A stretch of DNA of 13,474 nt from Cyanobacteria bacterium UBA5018 (GTDB lineage: Bacteria > Cyanobacteriota > Cyanobacteriia > PCC-6307 > Cyanobiaceae). The stretch covers positions 31,723 to 45,196 of the forward strand of contig DGYA01000075.1 in the NCBI GenBank assembly GCA_002396505.1, read 5' to 3'. Positions 6,128-10,688 of this stretch are shown piece by piece. Under the pieces are notes generated by a model that was given only the letters and a program-made list of their open reading frames with translations, was not told the DNA's origin and searched no databases. How positions within the stretch are numbered: the stretch's first letter is position 1; each line of letters starts with the position of its first letter. The position numbers were made by a program, and so were the translations under genes.

Positions 6128-7362
6128 ATTTTGCTTTGCTCGATTGCCCCACGGGGCTGGCCGGCAACATGCTGCTGGCCGCCCTGTTCGACCTGGGCGT
6201 ACCGGAGGCGGTAGTTCACGAGCCGCTGGCGGCCCTGGGACTGCAGGACGCCTATCGGCTGGAGCTGGAGGAGCGCCGCAGTGGTGGCCTGCGGGGCCTG
6301 CACTTAGATGTGCAGCTGCTGGAAGCCCAGCCCCATCACCGCCATTGGGGGGTGTTGCGGGGCCAGCTGGCGGCGGCCCCCTGGCCAGAAGCGCTGCGCC
6401 AGAAGGTGCTGGCGGTATTTGGCCTGCTGGCGGAAGCCGAGGCGGCCGTGCATGGCCATCCGCCAGAGCAGGTGCACTTCCACGAGGTGGGGGCGATCGA
6501 TGCCCTGGTGGATGTAGTTGGGGTGTGCGCGGCTTTGCTGTGGCTAGAGGTGGATGAACTGGTGTGCAGCCCGCCACCGGCGGGTCACGGCACGGTGCGC
6601 ACCGCCCATGGGCTGTTGCCGCTGCCGGCGCCAGCGGTGCTGGAGATCGCCCGCCGCAAAGCGATTCCCCTGGCCAGCAGTGAGGGCATGCCAGCAGGGG
6701 AGCTCACCACGCCCACGGGGCTGGCCCTGGCGGCCTGCTGGGCGAATCGCTTTGGCATCCCACCCACCTATATCCCCAAAGCGGTTGGGGTGGGGCTGGG
6801 CAGTCGCAGTCTGGATCGACCCAACCTGCTGCGCATCTCGCTGGCGACAGCGGCTGAAACCAGCGGCGCCCAAAGTGGCGCCCAGCAGCAAACGCTGCTG
6901 TTGCAGCAGGCCCAGATCGACGATGCCAGCGCAGAAGACATGGCCTTTCTGGCCGAGGCCCTGCGCCAGGCCGGTGCCCTGGAGGTGTTCAGCCAGTCGA
7001 TCGCCATGAAGAAGGGTCGCAGCGGCACCCTGCTCTGCGCCCTGGCGGAACCGGCGGCGGCCGAGGCCCTGCGGGCTGTTTGGTGGCGCCACAGCACCAG
7101 CCTGGGGCTGCGGGAACAGCTGCAGCAGCGCTGGCGATTACCGCGCCGGATTGTGCAATTACAGACGCCCCTGGGCCCGGTGCGGCTCAAGCAGGCCCTA
7201 AGGCCCGATGGCAGCTGGCGCGGCAAACCCGAGCACGACGACCTGATCGAGCTAGCCCAGCGCCACCAGCTGTCGATCGAAGCGGTGCGCCAGCAGGTGA
7301 TCCAGGCCGAGGGGCAGCTCCACCACCAACAAAGCGACCTGGAGAGCGACTTAACGCAATGA
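6124..7362 (+). CDS. larC: Nickel-pincer cofactor (NPN) biosynthesis protein LarC
   Basis: A 412-residue LarC homologue. LarC is a CTP-dependent cyclometallase that inserts nickel into the dithiocarboxylated nicotinate mononucleotide made by LarB and LarE, giving the pincer cofactor of lactate racemase (LarA) and relatives. Landmarks are the N-terminal DCPTGLAGNMLLAALFDLGVP (family form DC.SG.SGDM), the metal-type motif VHFHEVGAIDALVD at residues 117-130, then TPTGLALA, and in the C-terminal LarC2 half IDDASAEDMAFLAEAL (265-280), MKKGRSGTLL (295-304) and KPEHDDLIELA (368-378). In Lactobacillus plantarum larC1/larC2 are joined by ribosomal frameshifting; here both halves are one continuous frame. 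N15 stands where many relatives have Asp. The start is the ATG overlapping the previous TGA (ATGA). No larA, larB or larE is in the window, so the client enzyme is unknown. Confidence 0.9.
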   Translation: MNFALLDCPTGLAGNMLLAALFDLGVPEAVVHEPLAALGLQDAYRLELEERRSGGLRGLHLDVQLLEAQPHHRHWGVLRGQLAAAPWPEALRQKVLAVFGLLAEAEAAVHGHPPEQVHFHEVGAIDALVDVVGVCAALLWLEVDELVCSPPPAGHGTVRTAHGLLPLPAPAVLEIARRKAIPLASSEGMPAGELTTPTGLALAACWANRFGIPPTYIPKAVGVGLGSRSLDRPNLLRISLATAAETSGAQSGAQQQTLLLQQAQIDDASAEDMAFLAEALRQAGALEVFSQSIAMKKGRSGTLLCALAEPAAAEALRAVWWRHSTSLGLREQLQQRWRLPRRIVQLQTPLGPVRLKQALRPDGSWRGKPEHDDLIELAQRHQLSIEAVRQQVIQAEGQLHHQQSDLESDLTQ

Positions 7363-7408
7363 AAGCAATTAATCCGCAATTAATCCACCATTAACGCGAT
7401 GAAAGCGA
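7351..7408 (+). repeat. 40-bp-period imperfect duplication at the larC/membrane-gene junction
   Basis: TTAACGCAATGAAAGCAA (7351-7368) recurs as TTAACGCGATGAAAGCGA (7391-7408), 16 of 18 identical. Between them GCAATTAATCC is tandemly repeated (7365-7375, 7376-7386). The first copy contains an ATG overlapping the larC stop; the second contains the ATG of the next gene. Confidence 0.75.
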
Positions 7409-8499
7409 CAGCGAAGGCAAAAGCGAAAAAAATGGTGTCGGCCTTCCAGCGAATTTGGATAGGCCTATCCAGCCGCCTATCGAGCTGGCTCACGAGCTGG
7501 CTATTTCGCCTACGCAAGATGGCCTTGCCGTCGCGGCTGAGCAGCGGGCTGGCTCAGCTACCAGGAGGACTGCGCCTGTGGATCAGCCTGCTAAGCCTTG
7601 GCTTTTTGCTGGCGGCCCTGGTGGGCAATGGCCAGCAACTGCTAATGATCCGCCTGGAAGCTCAGGCTTGGTGTTGGCTGGCCCTGGCGGTGGGGGTGAG
7701 TTTGCTCAGTTTGGTGGTGAATGGCCTGGCCTGGGGGGTGATAGTTGGCCAGCTGGGCCTGAAACCCCGCTGGCAGCCCCTGGTGGCCAATTACTTAACC
7801 AGTAATTTGCGCAAATATCTGCCGGGAGGTATCTGGCACCTGGCCCAGCGAGTACAACTACTGCGCGGAGAAGATGCCCCCCTGGAGCAGCCTGCCAGCG
7901 CTTCTCGGGCTCTGCTGGCGGTGCTGCTGGATCCACTGTTGGCGGCGATTGCGGCCCTGGCACTGGTGGCCCTGGGGGGTTGGCAGGGGGGACTGGGGGG
8001 GTTGGCACTGCTGCCGCTGCTGGCCCTGCATCCCCGCTGGCTGACGCCGCTATTGCTGCGGCTAGAGCGCCGCGAAGCCCAGCGCCTGGATATCAAAGTG
8101 AACGGCTCTGGGCAGCAAACCTTGGCCGCCACTCCCTGGCGTTCGCTACTGGCTCTGCTGGCATTTGTGTTAACTCGCTTTGCTGGATTCGCCTGCTGCC
8201 TGCAGGCCTTGGAGCTCACCAATAGCCTCGCCTGGAACGACTGGTTGGCCAGTTTTGCCCTGGCCTGGACCGTAGGCCTGGTGGTGCCGGCCGCCCCAGG
8301 GGGAGCGGGCGTATTTGAAGCCACGCTGCTACTGCGCCTGGCTGGTGCCCTGCCGGAAGCGCAGCTATTGGCGGTGGCGATCAGCTATCGCGTGGTGGTG
8401 ACAATCGCTGATTTGATTGCAGCCGGTGCAGCTAGATGGGATCTAGGGGAACTGCGGCAGCATGAAGCTGGGCGTAGAATTGAAGCGAGTGCTGAATGA
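7399..8499 (+). CDS. Polytopic membrane protein of the lysylphosphatidylglycerol synthase TM / UPF0104-like family
   Basis: About 366 residues, with a hydrophobic core of roughly six to eight segments from about residue 60 to 345. Two motifs identify the family: SNLRKYLPGGIWHLAQR at residues 135-151 and VPAAPGGAGVFEATLL at 296-311 (general form YLPG..G and P.PGG.G..E). Family members include the flippase half of MprF and the AglD-type proteins; many stand-alone bacterial copies are of unknown substrate, so a lipid-flipping or envelope role is only an inference. Residues 1-55 are a basic, Ser/Arg/Leu-repeat extension (SSRLSSWL, later PSRLSSGL). The true start is uncertain: ATG 7399, ATG 7432 and ATG 7519 are all in frame and none has a good Shine-Dalgarno. 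It is the last clear gene of the + strand cluster. Confidence 0.8.
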   Translation: MKATAKAKAKKMVSAFQRIWIGLSSRLSSWLTSWLFRLRKMALPSRLSSGLAQLPGGLRLWISLLSLGFLLAALVGNGQQLLMIRLEAQAWCWLALAVGVSLLSLVVNGLAWGVIVGQLGLKPRWQPLVANYLTSNLRKYLPGGIWHLAQRVQLLRGEDAPLEQPASASRALLAVLLDPLLAAIAALALVALGGWQGGLGGLALLPLLALHPRWLTPLLLRLERREAQRLDIKVNGSGQQTLAATPWRSLLALLAFVLTRFAGFACCLQALELTNSLAWNDWLASFALAWTVGLVVPAAPGGAGVFEATLLLRLAGALPEAQLLAVAISYRVVVTIADLIAAGAARWDLGELRQHEAGRRIEASAE

Positions 8500-8668
8500 G
8501 TTAGAGGAGCGGCGGCAGGGTAATTTATTCGCCGTTCTTTATCGACAGGCTCTGAATGGCCTACAGGAAGCGGCTGGTTGGCATGTCGACGCAAGCCTTC
8601 TTTGCCGGCTGGGGGTGATCGATAAAAACTGTTGGCTTGTGCCAGAGGTTGAAACTTTCTCAACTTGA
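8462..8668 (+). CDS. Small ORF of 68 codons, unknown and doubtful
   Basis: This frame overlaps the last 38 bp of the preceding membrane-protein gene and ends at the TGA at 8666-8668. GGGGA lies 10 bases before the ATG. The product (MKLGVELKRVLNELEERRQG..., then ...LLCRLGVIDKNCWLVPEVE) has an amphipathic Leu/Glu/Arg N-terminal helix and a plausible soluble composition, but I recognise no family. It could be a real small gene at the end of the operon or a chance frame in the transition to accessory DNA. If it is not a gene, the stretch 8500-8801 holds nothing I can identify. The 133 bp from 8669 to 8801 contain no convincing gene or terminator. Confidence 0.35.
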   Translation: MKLGVELKRVLNELEERRQGNLFAVLYRQALNGLQEAAGWHVDASLLCRLGVIDKNCWLVPEVETFST

Positions 8669-8801
8669 ACAGTCCCTAGAATGCTTGCCATCATTTGGCC
8701 GCCGAGAGTCAAGAAGATCAAAAGAGATCATTAGGGGGCGGCTCATGAGCATGGCACGACTAGGTACTCGTGGGGAGTTAGAACAGTTTCCTTAGAAGAG
8801 G

Positions 8802-9053
8802 TCAGGCTTGATACTTCTGATAGAGTTGAAACAAGAAACTCATCCTGGCGCCCTCGGATTCAAACTTAAAATTTCCATAAGTCTTGTCGACTTGCTGATC
8901 GAGGACTTGGTGGGCCTTGGTCAAACCCGGTGGCATCGTGAGGGGATCGTAAAGCTGAGCAAGGCTGGAATCAGGAAATGAGGCGCGAGCATTGAGAACG
9001 GCTTGAGCGGCAGCTTCCACCGCGCGTTGCTGCTTGTCGGTTGGCTGCAGCGG
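8802..9053 (-). pseudogene. Severed C-terminal piece (83 codons) of the MmeI-like restriction-modification gene
   Basis: Read on the - strand from 9053 this stretch gives PLQPTDKQQRAVEAAAQAV and, further on, SLAQLYDPLTMPPGLTKAHQ, then LDQQVDKTYG, and ends in FLFQLYQKYQA before a TGA. This is the characteristic C-terminal tail of MmeI-like/type IIL enzymes (form NNFPWP..PTDKQ...VEAAAQAVLDAR...LADLYDPLTMP..L.KAH..LD.AVD..YG...FLFELYQ). The matching upstream NNFPWPL lies at residues 812-818 of the gene at 10689-13205, on the other side of the insertion sequence. The segment has no start of its own beyond a GTG at 9020, so it is probably not translated. It keeps the 7-bp direct repeat at its 5' end (9047-9053). 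Confidence 0.9.
9047..9053. repeat. Candidate target-site duplication, left copy (GCAGCGG)
   Basis: GCAGCGG here is repeated at 10751-10757. In the - strand reading both copies give CCG CTG C in the same codon phase, Pro-Leu at the break in the R-M protein. Three bases (TAA) separate it from the inverted repeat of the IS. Confidence 0.6.
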
Positions 9054-9056
9054 TAA

Positions 9057-9076
9057 CTGCCAGGAAAGATGACGCC
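9057..9076. repeat. IS terminal inverted repeat, left (orfB end)
   Basis: CTGCCAGGAAAGATGACGCC, the exact reverse complement of 10726-10745. Confidence 0.9.
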
Positions 9077-9087
9077 CCTACCGCCCT

Positions 9088-10173
9088 TCAGGCGGCCATT
9101 GCCAATGTAGCCGAGATGGCGTCGTTTTCAGGAGGTGGTGGGTTGATCCAGACCACCTCAGGTTGTCGCCAACAACGGGTGCTGCGGCTCCATCGCCGCG
9201 GGTGCTGTTGGCGAGCCCGCTCGTAGACAGCAGCCCGTTGACGGGCGATGGCGACAGCCTGGCCGCTATGCCGCTGTGCGGGCGTTACGAATCGGATGCC
9301 GCTGTGGCGGTGCCGGTGGTTGTACCAGTCCACAAACGCCATCACCCAGTCGCAGGCCTCCTCCTGGCTGCGGAAGGGGCGCCTGGGGTAGTCCGGTCTG
9401 AATTTCACCGTTCGGAACAGCGATTCCGAGTAGGGGTTGTCGTTGCTGACCCTCGGCCTGGAGAAGGACCTGAGCACACCAAGCTCCTCCAGACGACTTT
9501 CCAGCGTTGCGGCCCGCATGGCGTTGCCGTTATCGGCGTGGAGGATCAGCGGCTGGGGGCGAGGCCTGCTGATCCGCTCCCGCAGGCAGGCGCGGCTGAC
9601 AAGATCAGCAGCGATCTGGGCATCTTCCCGCTCGGCGACATCCCAGGCCACGATCTTGCGGCTCCAGACATCGACCACCAGATAGAGGTAGAGCCAGACT
9701 CCCCGAACGCTGGTGGGTAGGTAGGTGATGTCCCAGCTCCAGAGCTGATTCGGCCCGTCAGCCCTCAAGCGCGGAACGGGACGCGGCTCCTGTGGAGGGC
9801 GAGCCCGCCCGCGGCGATGGGCCTGACCATGGTCATGGAGCACCCGGTAGAAGCTGCGCTCCGAGCCGATGTAGAGGCCCCGATCGGCCAGAACAGGAAC
9901 GATTTGCCCAGGCGGCAAGGCGGCGAATTCCGGCTGGTGGCAGGTGAGCAGGATCCGCTGGCGCTCTTCCTGCGTGAGGCGGTGAGACACTAGGCGGGGA
10001 CTGCCTTTACGGCGATCCAGGCCGTCCCCATCACCCGCGAACTGACGCTTCCAGCGCTGCAGGGTCGTCAGACCCACGCCCAACAGCTCGGCGAGCTTGC
10101 AGGCCCGTGCACCGGCTGCCATGCCGGCATTGAGGATCTCCAGCGCCTTGCGCCGATCCTCGGGAGAGGTCAA
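9088..10173 (-). CDS. IS3-family transposase OrfB (DDE integrase catalytic domain)
   Basis: 361 residues from a TTG that overlaps the orfA stop (TTGA). It is probably made mainly as the OrfAB fusion by -1 frameshifting, not from the TTG. The N-terminal ~60 residues contain a helix-turn-helix (ACKLAELLGVGLTTLQRWKRQF, about 24-45). The rve/DDE core shows WSWDITYLP with D148, LHADNGNAMR with D214, and VSNDNPYSESLFRTVKFRPDYP with E250. The D214-E250 spacing of 35 intervening residues is the canonical D(35)E. HRHSGIRFVTPAQRH follows at about 288-302, as in IS3 OrfB proteins. It catalyses strand cleavage and transfer at the IS ends. The length is complete and no inactivating change is seen. The C-terminal ~40 residues are variable and run to within 12 bp of the left inverted repeat. 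Confidence 0.93.
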   Translation of the reverse strand: MTSPEDRRKALEILNAGMAAGARACKLAELLGVGLTTLQRWKRQFAGDGDGLDRRKGSPRLVSHRLTQEERQRILLTCHQPEFAALPPGQIVPVLADRGLYIGSERSFYRVLHDHGQAHRRGRARPPQEPRPVPRLRADGPNQLWSWDITYLPTSVRGVWLYLYLVVDVWSRKIVAWDVAEREDAQIAADLVSRACLRERISRPRPQPLILHADNGNAMRAATLESRLEELGVLRSFSRPRVSNDNPYSESLFRTVKFRPDYPRRPFRSQEEACDWVMAFVDWYNHRHRHSGIRFVTPAQRHSGQAVAIARQRAAVYERARQQHPRRWSRSTRCWRQPEVVWINPPPPENDAISATLAMAA

Positions 10174-10212
10174 TCCCCCTCGTCCTCTCCCCAGTAGGCC
10201 TGGATCTTTTTT
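10162..10212 (-). other. Programmed -1 ribosomal frameshift signal joining orfA and orfB
   Basis: On the - strand the heptamer A-AAA-AAG (forward 10206-10212) is in the zero frame of orfA (Ser-Lys-Lys, K156-K157). Slipping back one base continues without stop through 11 codons (Asp-Pro-Gly-Leu-Leu-Gly-Arg-Gly-Arg-Gly-Gly) into orfB, predicting an OrfAB of about 529 residues. Fourteen bases downstream, GGGAGAGG and CCTCTCCC (forward 10184-10191 and 10162-10169) form a perfect 8-bp stem with a 14-nt loop, a likely stimulatory structure. A6G heptamers are an established frameshift site in IS3 elements. Confidence 0.85.
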
Positions 10213-10676
10213 GAGGCGATCAGCAATGCCGCCGCCTCCGCCAGGGCCTTGTCCTTGCGACGCAGCTCCTGTTGGAGTCGTTTGATTTCGCGCTGGTCCT
10301 CCTGGTGGCGCTTCTGGAGGTCCTTCTGATCGGCCATCGTCAGCAGCGGCTGGGCATTGGCATCCTGGGCGGCCTGACGCCAGCGAGCCACCTGCTCGGG
10401 GAACAGGCCCCGCTCACGGCAGTAGGCCGCCAGTTCGGTGCTGTTCAGCCCGGCGCTCTCGAGGACCACGGTGAACTTGTCAGCCGATCCCCAGCCCTCG
10501 GGATCCTTCTGGCTGGCGGGCACCACCTCCCCCTGGAGCCGCCAAGCCTTGCGCCACTTGTAGAGGGTGATCACGTGGATCCCCAGCTCCTTGGAGAGCT
10601 CGGCCACGCTCTGCCGCTGGGGTGGCCCCATCCGCCTGCGAACCTCAGCCTTGACGGCCTCGCTGTAACGACGCAT
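10170..10676 (-). CDS. IS3-family transposase OrfA (DNA-binding regulator subunit)
   Basis: 168 residues from ATG 10676. It has two helix-turn-helix units: SVAELSKELGIHVITLYKWRK at about 23-43 and NSTELAAYCRERGLFPEQVARWRQ at about 78-101. A heptad-like coiled coil (DLQKRHQEDQREIKRLQQELRRKDKALAEAAAL, about 119-151) then matches the leucine-zipper dimerisation region of IS3 OrfA proteins. OrfA binds the terminal repeats and, when made alone, usually damps transposition; the frameshift product OrfAB is the transposase. The -1 slippery site lies at codons 156-157, leaving the short acidic zero-frame tail AYWGEDEGD. The start lies 50-70 bp inside the right inverted repeat, so the promoter probably overlaps the IS end. 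Confidence 0.9.
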   Translation of the reverse strand: MRRYSEAVKAEVRRRMGPPQRQSVAELSKELGIHVITLYKWRKAWRLQGEVVPASQKDPEGWGSADKFTVVLESAGLNSTELAAYCRERGLFPEQVARWRQAAQDANAQPLLTMADQKDLQKRHQEDQREIKRLQQELRRKDKALAEAAALLIASKKIQAYWGEDEGD

Positions 10677-10688
10677 CGGTCAATTCCA

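Noticed and set aside
5576..6577. Long - strand frame of 333 codons opposite the M41-like and larC genes
   Set aside because: Pro/Ala/Gly-rich shadow typical of high-GC antisense frames. The + strand carries two clearly recognisable families with overlapping start and stop.
8539..8721. - strand frame of 60 codons near the end of the + cluster
   Set aside because: Unsupported short frame antisense to the 68-codon ORF, with no motif and no continuation of the R-M tail.
9163..9720. + strand frame of 185 codons within the IS
   Set aside because: Antisense shadow of the DDE domain of orfB. No family motif and no start context.
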